Shown: positions 23,320-32,178 of the stretch, piece by piece
How positions within the stretch are numbered: position 1 is the stretch's first letter
Layout: every line of letters begins with the position of its first letter
NCBI GenBank assembly: GCA_031292915.1
Contig: JAUMSH010000032.1
Location: 1-51,585 of the forward strand
Direction: 5' to 3'
DNA from: Collinsella sp.
GTDB taxonomy: Bacteria; Actinomycetota; Coriobacteriia; Coriobacteriales; Coriobacteriaceae
Length of the DNA: 51,585 bases
Made by a program: the position numbers and the translations under genes
Notes under the pieces: generated by a model
What the model saw: the letters and a program-made list of their open reading frames with translations, nothing else
Database searches by the model: none
What the model was told of the DNA's origin: nothing

Positions 23320-23396
23320 GCCCTATTAGCTCAGGGGATTAGAGCGTCTGCCTCCGGAGCAGAAGGCCGTTGGTTCGAATCCAACATGGGGCACCA
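23320..23396 (+). tRNA. tRNA-Arg (anticodon CCG)
   Basis: Acceptor GCCCTAT pairs with ATGGGGC (one wobble), D arm GCTC...GAGC, anticodon stem TCTGC/GCAGA with loop CTCCGGA, so the anticodon is CCG and reads CGG. The T arm contains TGGTTCGAATCCA. The 3' CCA is encoded at 23394-23396. A terminator follows at 23408. Confidence 0.95.
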
Positions 23397-23407
23397 TCGA
23401 ACGTAAG

Positions 23408-23445
23408 ACCGTCCGAACCTCGCATGGTCCGGGCGGTTTTTCTTA
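23408..23445 (+). terminator. Terminator of tRNA-Arg(CCG)
   Basis: ACCGTCCGAACC at 23408-23419 pairs with GGTCCGGGCGGT at 23426-23437, with one wobble and one mismatch and a 6-base loop, followed by TTTTTCTT. Confidence 0.8.
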
Positions 23446-23472
23446 TACCGACGCGACGTGATGGGACGTGGT

Positions 23473-26196
23473 ATGGCAGCAACGGATATCGAGCGCGGAC
23501 TCTCGACCGCCGAGGTCGAGGAGCGCATCGCCGCCGGTAAGATCAACCGCAACATGGAGCTCAAGACCAAGTCGGTCAAAGAGCTCATCATCGAGAACCT
23601 CTGCACGCTGTTCAATTTGATCAACGTGATCTTGGCGTTCCTGGTCATTTTGACCGGTTCGTTTAAGAATCTGACGTTCCTGTTCGTGGTGTTCCTCAAT
23701 ACCGCTATTGGCGTCATCCAGTCCATGCGTTCCAAGAAGATGGTCGATAAGCTCACGCTGCTGACCTCCAAGAAGGCCATCGCGGTGCGCGACGGCGCCG
23801 AGGTGGAGCTCGACCTGGACCAGATCGTGCTCGACGACATCATCCGCCTGGGGCGCGGCGACCAGATTCCCGCCGACGCCGTGGTGGTTTCGGGCGATGC
23901 GCTCGTGAACGAGAGCTTGCTGACGGGCGAGAGCGACCTTATTAAGAAACAGCCCGGTTCCGAGCTCATGAGCGGCAGCTTTATCGACTCGGGCCTGCTG
24001 CGCGCCCGCGTGATTCATGTCGGCGCCGACAACTACGTGGCCAAAATTAATAACGAGGCCAAGTACGTCAAAAAGGTCAATTCCGAGATCATGAACGCGC
24101 TTAACGCCATCGTTCGCTTTGCGAGCATCATCATGATCCCGCTCGGTTTGGCGTTATTTGCCTCGAGTGTGAGCGAGCTGTGGGATGCCGCGGGAACCCC
24201 AGGCGACAGCGCCCTTTCGTGGTGCTTCTCCGAGCTGTTGGCTGGTCATGTGCCTTCGTCGGCGCTGCTGTCCACGGTGGGCGCCCTGCTGGGCATGATC
24301 CCGCAAGGCCTGGTGCTGCTGACCTCGTCGGTGCTCGCCATCGCCACGGTGCGCTTGGCCCGTCGCAAGGTGCTGGCGCAGCAGCTCTACTGCATCGAGA
24401 CGCTCGCTCGCGTCGACGTGCTGTGCCTGGACAAGACGGGCACCATCACGTCGGGCCGCATGGAGGTCGAGGGCACGTATCCGCTGCCGGTTGAGGGCGT
24501 GAGCCTAGGCGCCGGCCCGGACGAGGCGGCCGTTCCCGTCGATACCACGGTGCTCGATTTTGCGCTGGCTAACGTGGCACGTGCGACTTCGGCCGATGCC
24601 AACGAGACCTGCCAGGCGCTGCTCAACTATTACGCCGATCGCCCGGTCGAGGTGTCTGAACCGCTGTCGGTCATTCCGTTCTCGTCGTCAAAAAAATGGA
24701 GTGGCGCTTCGTTTGCGCAGGGCTCCTATGTGATGGGCGCCGCGCAGTTTGTGCTTTCGGAGCGTGTGTTTTCGCAGGTCGAGAACCGTGTCGCCGAGTT
24801 TGCCGATACCTGCCGCGTGCTCGTGGTGGCGCGCGTGGACGGCTTTACGCCCGATGGCGATATGGTGGGAGAGGCCGAGCCCGTGGGCTTTGTGACCATC
24901 CGCGACGAGATTCGTACCTCGGCGGCCGAGACCATCGGCTACTTTAACGAGCAGGGCGTGACCCTCAACGTGATCAGTGGCGACGACCCGCGTACGGTGT
25001 CGTCGATCGCGCGCGTGGTGGGCGTGCCGGGGGCGGACGCTTATGTGGACGCCACGACGCTCGATACGCCGGCCAAGCTCGATGCCGCAGTGGACCGCTA
25101 CCATGTCTTTGGTCGTGTGACCCCGCAGCAGAAGCGCGAGCTCGTGCAGGCGCTCAAGCGCCGCGAGCACACCGTGGCCATGACGGGCGACGGCGTCAAC
25201 GACGTGCTGGCGCTCAAGGAGGCCGACTGCTCCGTTGCCATGGCGGCCGGCTCCGATGCCGCGCGCAACGTGGCCGAGATCGTACTCGTCGACAACGACT
25301 TTGCCTCGATGCCCGCCGTGGTGGCCGAGGGCCGTCGCTCCATCAACAACCTGCAGCGTTCGGCCTCACTGTTCCTGACCAAGACGCTGTTCTCGATGGG
25401 CCTGGCGGCGCTGTGCATTGCACTGCCGCCGTACCCCTTCGAGCCCATCCAGATGACACTCATCAACTTCTTCTGCATCGGCGCGCCGGGCTTTGTGCTG
25501 GGTTTGGAGCCCAACAATGCTCGCGTGAAGGGGTCATTTTTGACTAACGTACTCAAGCGTGCGCTGCCGGCGTCGATTGCAGTCATTTTGGCTGCGGCGC
25601 TCGATATCTTTGTGGCGCGCGTGTTTGGCTTTAGCCAGCTCACGCTGTCTACGATGTGCCTGCTTACGTCGTGCGCGGCGAGCGTCAGCCTGATCTGGCG
25701 CATCTCGCAGCCTCTCACGCCCTTACGTGTGGTGCTTTTTGTGTTTGTAGTCGCCGGCATCCTGGTGGGCGTTATCGGTTTCCCGGAGCTGCTGTCTATT
25801 GCCAACCTGTCGATAGGCCAGATGGTTATCTTGGCTGTCATCGTGATCTTTACCTGCTCGGTGTTCTTTAAGCTCGCCACGATGATGGATTCGCTCAAGC
25901 CGCGTCGTCGTCATGCCGCAACTGGTTTTGGCCGTGGTGTGCGCGTTCACCTGGGTCGCGGTGGCGGCAAGGTGAGCTCGACGGGTTCGACGGCCGAGCG
26001 TTTTGCCAAGCGCGTCGCCGCCGACATGGCGCAGCGCCGCGAAGATCGCACCGCTCGCGAGGCCGAGGCCCGCGCACTTGAGGGCGTGGCCCAGGCCCAG
26101 CCCAAGAAAAAGAAGAGTACCGGAGCCAAGCGCTCTCGCGTGACCAAGTCCGCCCAAGGCATCAAAGTCTCGATGCCAAGCAAAAAGAAAAAGTAG
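23473..26196 (+). CDS. Cation-translocating P-type ATPase (CtpE-like) with long basic tail
   Basis: ATP-driven cation pump of about 907 aa in the membrane. An actuator domain carries LLTGES, the phosphorylation site is CLDKTGTITSG, and the hinge is TGDGVNDVLALKEADC. The fourth membrane helix has IPQGLVLL where many relatives have PEGL. Layout and N-terminus (GLSTAEVEERIAAGKIN) recall mycobacterial CtpE, a calcium transporter, but the cation here is not proven. The last 100 or so residues, after the final membrane helix, form a cytosolic tail rich in Arg and Lys, with KKKKSTGAKRSR and a terminal KKKK. The ATG at 23473 is preferred; an ATG at 23458 is possible and neither has a strong ribosome site. 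It follows a tRNA terminator, so it needs its own promoter, which I could not identify. Confidence 0.88.
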   Translation: MAATDIERGLSTAEVEERIAAGKINRNMELKTKSVKELIIENLCTLFNLINVILAFLVILTGSFKNLTFLFVVFLNTAIGVIQSMRSKKMVDKLTLLTSKKAIAVRDGAEVELDLDQIVLDDIIRLGRGDQIPADAVVVSGDALVNESLLTGESDLIKKQPGSELMSGSFIDSGLLRARVIHVGADNYVAKINNEAKYVKKVNSEIMNALNAIVRFASIIMIPLGLALFASSVSELWDAAGTPGDSALSWCFSELLAGHVPSSALLSTVGALLGMIPQGLVLLTSSVLAIATVRLARRKVLAQQLYCIETLARVDVLCLDKTGTITSGRMEVEGTYPLPVEGVSLGAGPDEAAVPVDTTVLDFALANVARATSADANETCQALLNYYADRPVEVSEPLSVIPFSSSKKWSGASFAQGSYVMGAAQFVLSERVFSQVENRVAEFADTCRVLVVARVDGFTPDGDMVGEAEPVGFVTIRDEIRTSAAETIGYFNEQGVTLNVISGDDPRTVSSIARVVGVPGADAYVDATTLDTPAKLDAAVDRYHVFGRVTPQQKRELVQALKRREHTVAMTGDGVNDVLALKEADCSVAMAAGSDAARNVAEIVLVDNDFASMPAVVAEGRRSINNLQRSASLFLTKTLFSMGLAALCIALPPYPFEPIQMTLINFFCIGAPGFVLGLEPNNARVKGSFLTNVLKRALPASIAVILAAALDIFVARVFGFSQLTLSTMCLLTSCAASVSLIWRISQPLTPLRVVLFVFVVAGILVGVIGFPELLSIANLSIGQMVILAVIVIFTCSVFFKLATMMDSLKPRRRHAATGFGRGVRVHLGRGGGKVSSTGSTAERFAKRVAADMAQRREDRTAREAEARALEGVAQAQPKKKKSTGAKRSRVTKSAQGIKVSMPSKKKK

Positions 26197-26299
26197 CTAC
26201 GCGCCCTGGCGATGTTGAATTGGTGCCTTGTTCCTGTGGGGCCGTGGCGATGTTATGCTCTAACCTCGATTGTTTGAATTGCTTCGAAAAGAGGATGCC

Positions 26300-27442
26300 G
26301 TGATCTGCCCGCATTGCCTTAAGACTATCGAGGACGGCGCCTCGTTCTGCCCCTACTGCAACGCCTATGTGGGTCCGGGCGATGGTCCCGAGCACACCGA
26401 GTTCGTGTTCTGTGAGGGCTGCGGTGCCCGTCTTTCTCCGCATGATCGTACGTGCCCCAAATGCGGACGCCCCGCTCCGGGTATCCTCTCCGAGGACGCG
26501 GCCGCATCCGACCTGGCAGCGGGCCGCACGGCAGGCTTTCCGCGCCTAACGCAAGAGCAGATCGATACCGAGGTGCCTCATGCGCCGGCCTCTGCCGCTG
26601 CGGTGCTTTCGGACGCCGCCGATCCTAACGAGACCTGCGTGCTGCCGGCTTTCGATAAGGATTTCGGCATCCCCAAGGTCGATATTCCCACGCCGGTTTC
26701 CCTGCATGACGATGCTCAAAAACCCAAGCGCAAGGTGCATCCCGACGAGGACGCCTATCACAAGCACAAGCGTCATATTCCCAAGCCGCTCATCGTCATC
26801 ACGGTCCTTGCCGTCGTTTGCGGCGGTGCCTATTGGTTCGTGACGGCCGATCCCATGGGTGTCATGCCTGGCTTCTATGACCAGTTTGGTCAGGCCGCGC
26901 AGACGACCTTCCCTACGCGCCAAAAGGGCGAGGCGACTGAGGACGATACCAAGCAAGACGATTCTGCCGAGGTGGTCCAGGAAGAAGCCGTGCTCACCGA
27001 TGATCAGCTCTATACCAGGCTCGACGGTCTGTATCAGACCATCGTGTCCTACGGTGACGAGGACCAGATCGGCGAGGTCATCGATTCCTTTAACAACGGT
27101 TATCTCCGAACGCCGCTGTCCACCCGTCAGGAGCTGTCGCAGAGTGCCTACGCTCTGCGCGACCAGATCAAAAAGACGCAAGATGAGCTTAACAACCTTA
27201 AGTATCAGGACGATACGGTCTATGCGGATGACATCGCCCACTTAAAGCAGCTTGCCGAGTGGATGTATGAGCGCGTCGACGTAATCTGCCAGAGCTGGGA
27301 TATCTCGCTGGCCATTCCCGATGGCGAGTCGATGAGTTCCCACCAAAGCGAGATCCTGGCGCCCATCGCACAGGGCGGCAACAGCGCGCTGAATCAGTAC
27401 GACGCCAACGTGGGCTCCTGGAAGCCGCAGCAGCGTTCCTAA
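26300..27442 (+). CDS. Zinc-ribbon membrane protein of unknown function
   Basis: 380 aa protein with two zinc ribbons at the N-terminus (CPHC...CPYC, then CEGC...CPKC), an acidic linker, one membrane segment at about residues 161-182 (LIVITVLAVVCGGAYWF) and an extracellular C-terminal region predicted to be helical. It has no recognised catalytic motif. The GTG at 26300 is chosen for the GAGG 5 bases upstream and because it starts directly before the first ribbon. Zinc-ribbon plus single-helix proteins often act as envelope sensors or scaffolds (general knowledge), but no role can be assigned here. The gap to the next gene has its own promoter. Confidence 0.75.
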   Translation: MICPHCLKTIEDGASFCPYCNAYVGPGDGPEHTEFVFCEGCGARLSPHDRTCPKCGRPAPGILSEDAAASDLAAGRTAGFPRLTQEQIDTEVPHAPASAAAVLSDAADPNETCVLPAFDKDFGIPKVDIPTPVSLHDDAQKPKRKVHPDEDAYHKHKRHIPKPLIVITVLAVVCGGAYWFVTADPMGVMPGFYDQFGQAAQTTFPTRQKGEATEDDTKQDDSAEVVQEEAVLTDDQLYTRLDGLYQTIVSYGDEDQIGEVIDSFNNGYLRTPLSTRQELSQSAYALRDQIKKTQDELNNLKYQDDTVYADDIAHLKQLAEWMYERVDVICQSWDISLAIPDGESMSSHQSEILAPIAQGGNSALNQYDANVGSWKPQQRS

Positions 27443-27480
27443 AATTAGTTCGCCATAGTCGGCATAACCTACGTGCGCAA

Positions 27481-27510
27481 TTGATGTAAGCGCATGCTTA
27501 TTGCTACAAT
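27481..27510 (+). promoter_or_regulatory. Promoter upstream of the cyclophilin gene
   Basis: TTGATG at 27481-27486, an 18-base spacer and TACAAT at 27505-27510, about 39 bases before the ATG at 27550. Confidence 0.6.
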
Positions 27511-27549
27511 TCGTACAAATATGCTTTAAACGCACGAGGAAGGAACCAC

Positions 27550-28092
27550 ATGTTTGGTTTTAAGAAAGAGCTCTACACGCCCGAGTATCAGCTTGCCGGC
27601 GACGAGTGCGCCGTTATCGAGACGTCGAAGGGTACCATCAAGGTCAAGTTTGACGGTGAGGGCGCTCCCATTCATGTCGCGAACTTCTGCGAGCTTTCCA
27701 CGATGGGTTTCTATGATGGCCTTAAATTCCATCGCTATGTGCCCGGTTTTGTCATTCAGGGCGGCGACCCCAATACCCGCGATATGTCCGGCGCCGACGT
27801 CGCTGCCGGTCTTGAGGGCCCCGACGGCATGCCCGGTACCGGTGGCCCCGGCTACTGCATCAAGGGCGAGTTTGCCACCAATCCGCGCAACAGCCATGTC
27901 GATGGTGCCCTTGCCATGGCACGCTCCATGGACCCCGATTCCGCGGGTTCGCAGTTCTACTTCTGCTTGGGTGCCCAGCATAACCTCGATTCCGGGTACA
28001 CCGTCTTTGGTACCACGGTCGAGGGTCTCGATGTGATTTCGCAGCTGCGTGCCGGCGACGAGATCGTCCATGTTGAGATCGTTCACGAGTAA
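27550..28092 (+). CDS. ppiB: Cyclophilin-type peptidyl-prolyl cis-trans isomerase
   Basis: 180 aa cytosolic cyclophilin that speeds isomerisation of X-Pro bonds during folding. FHRYVPGFVIQGGDP holds the conserved FHR and QGGD of the active site; GPGYCIKGEF, LAMARSMDPDSAGSQFYFCLG and LDSGYTVFGTTVEGLDVI follow in family order. There is no signal peptide. GAGGAAGGA lies before the ATG. The TPR gene follows after 11 bases, so the pair is probably one unit. Confidence 0.94.
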   Translation: MFGFKKELYTPEYQLAGDECAVIETSKGTIKVKFDGEGAPIHVANFCELSTMGFYDGLKFHRYVPGFVIQGGDPNTRDMSGADVAAGLEGPDGMPGTGGPGYCIKGEFATNPRNSHVDGALAMARSMDPDSAGSQFYFCLGAQHNLDSGYTVFGTTVEGLDVISQLRAGDEIVHVEIVHE

Positions 28093-28103
28093 AGGGGACT
28101 TCC

Positions 28104-29408
28104 TTGAATAGCCAGCTGATCCAACAGGGCCGCGCCGCTTACCGCGCGGGTGATTTTTCCGCTGCAGCCCAGATGCTTGGGGCGGCAAAAACTCCCGATG
28201 AGATTATGGGCGAGGCCGATCATCTTCGTGGCAACGCCTTGATGCACCTGGGCATGTATGCCGAGGCCGCCGAGGCCTATGCCGCCGCCCTCAACGACGG
28301 CACCTATGGCAAGCGCGGCGCGCTGCTCACCAACCGCGGCAAGGCACTCGCCGCCGTGGGCGACTACACAACGGCCGCTCAGGCGTTCTCTGCTGCTACG
28401 CAGGATGCTTCTTATGCCACGCCGTTCAAGGCCTATCTGGGCCTGGGTAACGCGCTGTTCCAGTCGGGCGACTATGCCAACGCGGGTACTGCCTTCCGTC
28501 AGGCCGCCATCGACGGCGCCAATCCGGCCCCTGCCGCCGCACTCGGCGAGCTTGGCCGTTGCTTCATTAAGCTCGGCCGTCCGGCGGATGCCGTGGAGAC
28601 CTACCGCACGGCTATCGACTTTGCCGGCCCCCGCGACGATACGCGTGCGCTCAACGCCGGCATGGGTCAGGCACTTTCTGCCGCCGGCCGTCCCTCCGAC
28701 GCACTCGACGCCTTTAACGCCGCTACTGCCGATGGCATCTACCAGCTCACCTCCGAGCAGGCCGATGAGCTTGCCCGCGTGCACGATTCGCTTGCCGCGC
28801 TGTCTGCCCAGACGGCTATGGCCACGGCTCCGGCGCCCGCGATGGACGCTCCTGCCGTCGATCCGCTCGATCCTACGGGCGCGACCGGTCAGTTTATGCC
28901 CGATCCCTCGGACACCGGCTTCTTTACGCTGTCCGAGTCCGAGATGGTCCAGCAGGACCGTCAGGACCGTAAGCAGGCCAAGGTCCGTCGTCGCCATCGC
29001 CACACGGGTCTCAAAGTCTTCATCGTGCTGCTTCTGCTCATTTTGATCGCCGCGGGCGGTCTGGGCTTTGCCTACACGCGCGGCTTTGGCTTCCCGTCCC
29101 AGGAGTCTGTCGTTACCGATCTGTTCCAGGCTGCCGGCGACGGTGACACCGCAAAGGCCGAGTCTTGCCTGGCCTCGAGCCTGTCCGAGGACGCCAAGTC
29201 GATGATCATCTCCTCGATTCCGCAGGGTGCCACCGTGTCCGTCGAGGGCATGGATCAGTCCATGACCGAGACGACCGCCAAGGTTAAGGCATCGCTGTCC
29301 AAGGGCGGCGAGCAGGAGTACACCGTCAAATTCGTGCGCTCCGATAACCATATCGGCTGGGCCGTTTCCTCGCTCGATATGGATTTCTCGGCTGCTGACA
29401 ACCAGTAG
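28104..29408 (+). CDS. TPR-repeat single-pass membrane protein
   Basis: 434 aa. Residues 1 to about 240 contain repeated helical pairs with Ala/Gly/Tyr spacing typical of tetratricopeptide repeats (GRAAYRAGDFSAAAQM, GNALMHLGMYAEAAEAY, GKALAAVGDYTTAAQAF, GNALFQSGDYANAGTAF). A basic stretch (KVRRRHRHTG) precedes a membrane helix at about 302-324. The extracellular remainder of about 110 residues looks like a DUF4878 or lumazine-like small fold (VVTDLFQAAGDGDTAKAESCL), a guess. TTG at 28104 is used with AAAGGGG upstream. TPR domains bind proteins, so it may link a cytosolic complex to the envelope. Specific role unknown. Confidence 0.8.
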   Translation: MNSQLIQQGRAAYRAGDFSAAAQMLGAAKTPDEIMGEADHLRGNALMHLGMYAEAAEAYAAALNDGTYGKRGALLTNRGKALAAVGDYTTAAQAFSAATQDASYATPFKAYLGLGNALFQSGDYANAGTAFRQAAIDGANPAPAAALGELGRCFIKLGRPADAVETYRTAIDFAGPRDDTRALNAGMGQALSAAGRPSDALDAFNAATADGIYQLTSEQADELARVHDSLAALSAQTAMATAPAPAMDAPAVDPLDPTGATGQFMPDPSDTGFFTLSESEMVQQDRQDRKQAKVRRRHRHTGLKVFIVLLLLILIAAGGLGFAYTRGFGFPSQESVVTDLFQAAGDGDTAKAESCLASSLSEDAKSMIISSIPQGATVSVEGMDQSMTETTAKVKASLSKGGEQEYTVKFVRSDNHIGWAVSSLDMDFSAADNQ

Positions 29409-29430
29409 TGACCTTATGGGATTTAGCTTT

Positions 29431-29463
29431 GCCCGGCGCTTCACCGCAAGTGAGGTGCCGGGC
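29431..29463. terminator. Long hairpin between the TPR gene and mreB
   Basis: GCCCGGC at 29431-29437 pairs with GCCGGGC at 29457-29463, and the stem continues inward to about 14 pairs with wobble, with the 5-base loop CGCAA. No T-run follows, so it is a weak or factor-dependent terminator at best. TATGAT at 29473-29478 may be an mreB -10 box. Confidence 0.5.
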
Positions 29464-29523
29464 TTGCGCTAGTATGATGAGCTAGTAGTTTTCCAGCAAT
29501 CATCCAACACATCAGGAGTTGCG

Positions 29524-30567
29524 TTGTTTTCTTTGATGGATATGTTCTTCGGTAGCTATGCGGGCGATCTTGCCATCGACCTCGGCACCGCAAATACGCT
29601 TGTCTCCGTGCGTGGCAAGGGCATCGTCATTCGCGAGCCCTCTGTTGTCGCCATCGACAAGAACGACGAGCGCATCCTGGCGGTCGGTATCGAGGCAAAG
29701 CGCATGCTCGGCCGTACGCCCGGCAACATCGTGGCCGTTCGTCCCCTGAAGGACGGCGTCATCGCCGACTTCGATGTTACCGAGGCCATGCTCCGCTACT
29801 TTATCGACAAGGCGTCCGAGAAGCGCTATCCGTGGACCCCGCGTCCGCGCGTTGTCGTCTGCGTCCCCTCCGGTGTCACGTCGGTCGAGAAGCGTGCCGT
29901 CTTTGAGGCCACGATCCAGGCCGGCGCCCGCCAGGCCTATCTGATCGAAGAGCCCATGGCCGCCGCTATCGGCGCCGACCTGCCCGTCGAGGAACCCACC
30001 GGCTCCATGGTCATCGACATCGGTGGCGGTACCACCGAGGTCGCTGTTATCGCTATGGGCGGCATCGTCGTCTCGCAGTCCATCCGTATTGCCGGTGACG
30101 AGTTCGACCAGGCCATCCTCACGCACGTTCGTGATGCCTACAACCTGGCCATCGGCGAGCGTACGGCAGAGGACATCAAGATCAAGGTCGGTTCCGCCGT
30201 GCCGCTCAAGGACGAGCTCGACGTCGAGGTCAACGGCCGTGACGTGATCACGGGCCTGCCCAAGACCGTGCGCATCGAGAGCGAGGAGATCCGTCGTGCG
30301 CTCAACAAGCCGCTCGACGAGATGGCCAAGGCCGTTAAGGACGCCCTCGATGCCACGCCGCCCGATCTTGCCTCTGACCTTATGTACTACGGAATTTTGC
30401 TGACCGGTGGCGGCGCGCTGCTGCGCGGTCTCGACGTGCGCCTGCGCGATGAGACCGGTGTTTCGGTCAACGTCAGCCCCACGGCGCTCGATAACGTCGT
30501 TAACGGCTGTGCCCGCGTGCTTGAGGCCAATGCGTTTGATGGCGGCTTCGTCCAGACCAATGCTTAA
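29524..30567 (+). CDS. mreB: Rod-shape determining protein MreB
   Basis: Bacterial actin homologue of 347 aa that forms membrane-bound filaments and guides lateral wall synthesis. DLAIDLGTANTLVSVRGKG is phosphate loop 1; VIDIGGGTTEVAVIAMGG is phosphate loop 2; GILLTGGGALLRGLD is the adenosine-binding motif. The N-terminus MLFSLMDMFF is hydrophobic and may be the membrane anchor. TTG at 29524 follows AGGAG. It leads an operon with mreC, mreD, PBP2 and rodA, so the cell is expected to be rod-shaped. Confidence 0.97.
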   Translation: MFSLMDMFFGSYAGDLAIDLGTANTLVSVRGKGIVIREPSVVAIDKNDERILAVGIEAKRMLGRTPGNIVAVRPLKDGVIADFDVTEAMLRYFIDKASEKRYPWTPRPRVVVCVPSGVTSVEKRAVFEATIQAGARQAYLIEEPMAAAIGADLPVEEPTGSMVIDIGGGTTEVAVIAMGGIVVSQSIRIAGDEFDQAILTHVRDAYNLAIGERTAEDIKIKVGSAVPLKDELDVEVNGRDVITGLPKTVRIESEEIRRALNKPLDEMAKAVKDALDATPPDLASDLMYYGILLTGGGALLRGLDVRLRDETGVSVNVSPTALDNVVNGCARVLEANAFDGGFVQTNA

Positions 30568-30588
30568 TTTCCAAAAGGTGGATTCCAT

Positions 30589-31587
30589 TTGGCACGATCT
30601 TCGGGTTTCTCCACAAATCTGAATACCAAGCGACAATCAACGGGTATGCGCCCGTTGATTGTTTTCAGCCTGATTTCGGTGTTGCTGCTGACGTTTTACA
30701 TTCGCGAGGGCGAGGCAGGACCGATTCATGCCGTGCGTTCGGGCGTGACGACGATAACCTCGCCGGTGCGCTTTGTGGGTTCGGCTGTGGCGGCTCCCTT
30801 CAATGCGATCGGCAACGTGTTCTCTAACCTTACGGCGTCGCAGGACACGCTTGACGAGCTTAAGAAGCAAAACGAGGAACTGACCTCTAAGGTTGCCGAG
30901 CTCTCCGAGGCTCAAAAGACTGCTGAGCGTCTGGAAGGGCTGGTCGGCCTGCAGTCGACCTATAACCTCAAATCGACCGCTGCTCGTATTGTCGGTGCCT
31001 CCGGCGATGCCTGGACCTCGACCGTTACCATCGACAAGGGCTCTGCCGACGGCCTTACCATCAACATGCCCGTGACGAGTTCTGCCGGTGTTATCGGCCA
31101 GATTATCGAGGTATCGGCCAAGACCTCTACCGTGCGCCTGATTGGCGACGAGAACTCGGGCGTGTCCGCCATGGTGCAGGACACGCGCGCCCAGGGTATG
31201 CTGCAGGGTCAGGCTGACGGCACGCTGCGTCTTGAGTACGTGAGCGTCGACTCCGATGTTAAGGTTGGCGATATCATCGTGACCTCTGGCATCGGTGGCG
31301 TGTTCCCCAAGGGCCTTCCGCTTGGCACCGTCTCGTCGGTTGAGAAATCGGCAAACGACGTGTACTACACCATTGTGGTGCGCGCTCAGACCACGGCCGA
31401 GAACAACGAGGAAGTGCTGGTCATTACCTCGCTGACCGACGAACAGTCGGCCTCGGATGAGGACGTGAGCACGGCCAACAGCACGCCGCAGGGAACGTCG
31501 CGCGATGCTGCGACCAAGACGAAGGGCGAGAGCTCGGATGACAGTTCCGACACGTCCGAGACGACCGATTCCGGCTCGAGCGAATAG
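30589..31587 (+). CDS. mreC: Rod-shape determining protein MreC
   Basis: 332 aa bitopic protein that bridges MreB to PBP2. A membrane helix at about residues 24-40 (LIVFSLISVLLLTFYI) is followed by a coiled coil (DTLDELKKQNEELTSKVAEL) and two beta-barrel halves with the conserved GVIGQI and GIGGVFPKGLPLGTV. The last 45 residues are Ser/Asp/Thr-rich and probably disordered. TTG at 30589 follows AAAAGGTGG. Confidence 0.94.
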   Translation: MARSSGFSTNLNTKRQSTGMRPLIVFSLISVLLLTFYIREGEAGPIHAVRSGVTTITSPVRFVGSAVAAPFNAIGNVFSNLTASQDTLDELKKQNEELTSKVAELSEAQKTAERLEGLVGLQSTYNLKSTAARIVGASGDAWTSTVTIDKGSADGLTINMPVTSSAGVIGQIIEVSAKTSTVRLIGDENSGVSAMVQDTRAQGMLQGQADGTLRLEYVSVDSDVKVGDIIVTSGIGGVFPKGLPLGTVSSVEKSANDVYYTIVVRAQTTAENNEEVLVITSLTDEQSASDEDVSTANSTPQGTSRDAATKTKGESSDDSSDTSETTDSGSSE

Positions 31588-31598
31588 GGGGCATGTCC

Positions 31599-32165
31599 AT
31601 GGATCTACACGAGCAGGGGATGAGCTCCCGTACGTTTGTGATCGCCGCCATCGTGTGCGTTCTGCTGCAGGCAGGCCTGGCACCGCAGATCTCCATTGCG
31701 GGCGGTCGCGTCAACTTCATGATTATCCTGGTGTGCCTAAGCGTGTTCTCGGGCGACCCGACCCGTGCCGTCGTGTGCGGTTTTTGCAGCGGCTTGTTTT
31801 ATGACCTGTCCGCTGCCGTGCCGGTGGGCGTTATGTCGCTCCTGCTGACCGTGGGCTCTTTTGCCCTGGTGCACAGCGCCGTCGGTCAGACGGGCGGTAC
31901 CCCGAGTGCGCGCGGCGTCACCGTGGGCGCCTTTGCGCTCGTCATTAATGTGATCTACAGCATCATCTTGCTGTTTATGGGTTTGGAGACGAGCTTTGTC
32001 GTGGCGATCTTTGGGCATGCGTTGCCGTCCTCGATCCTGACGGGTCTGGTTGCCATTCCGTTTTTGATGTCCGGTGTCGTGCCGCAGTCCGGCTATGGGT
32101 TCTCCGCGCGTGGCGGACGCCAGACGGGCATGCGCTTTAAGCCCAAGACCCGTAAGCTTAAATAG
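31599..32165 (+). CDS. mreD: Rod-shape determining protein MreD
   Basis: 188 aa integral membrane protein with about five hydrophobic segments, the small membrane partner of MreC. RVNFMIILVCLSVFSG and GFCSGLFYDLSAAVPVGV match the MreD pattern, where the glycine-aspartate region is conserved. The ATG at 31599 is preferred over one at 31593 because AGGGGG at 31586-31591 is too close to the first. The tail is basic (RFKPKTRKLK). Confidence 0.9.
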   Translation: MDLHEQGMSSRTFVIAAIVCVLLQAGLAPQISIAGGRVNFMIILVCLSVFSGDPTRAVVCGFCSGLFYDLSAAVPVGVMSLLLTVGSFALVHSAVGQTGGTPSARGVTVGAFALVINVIYSIILLFMGLETSFVVAIFGHALPSSILTGLVAIPFLMSGVVPQSGYGFSARGGRQTGMRFKPKTRKLK

Positions 32166-32178
32166 GGGAGGCCCGTAG

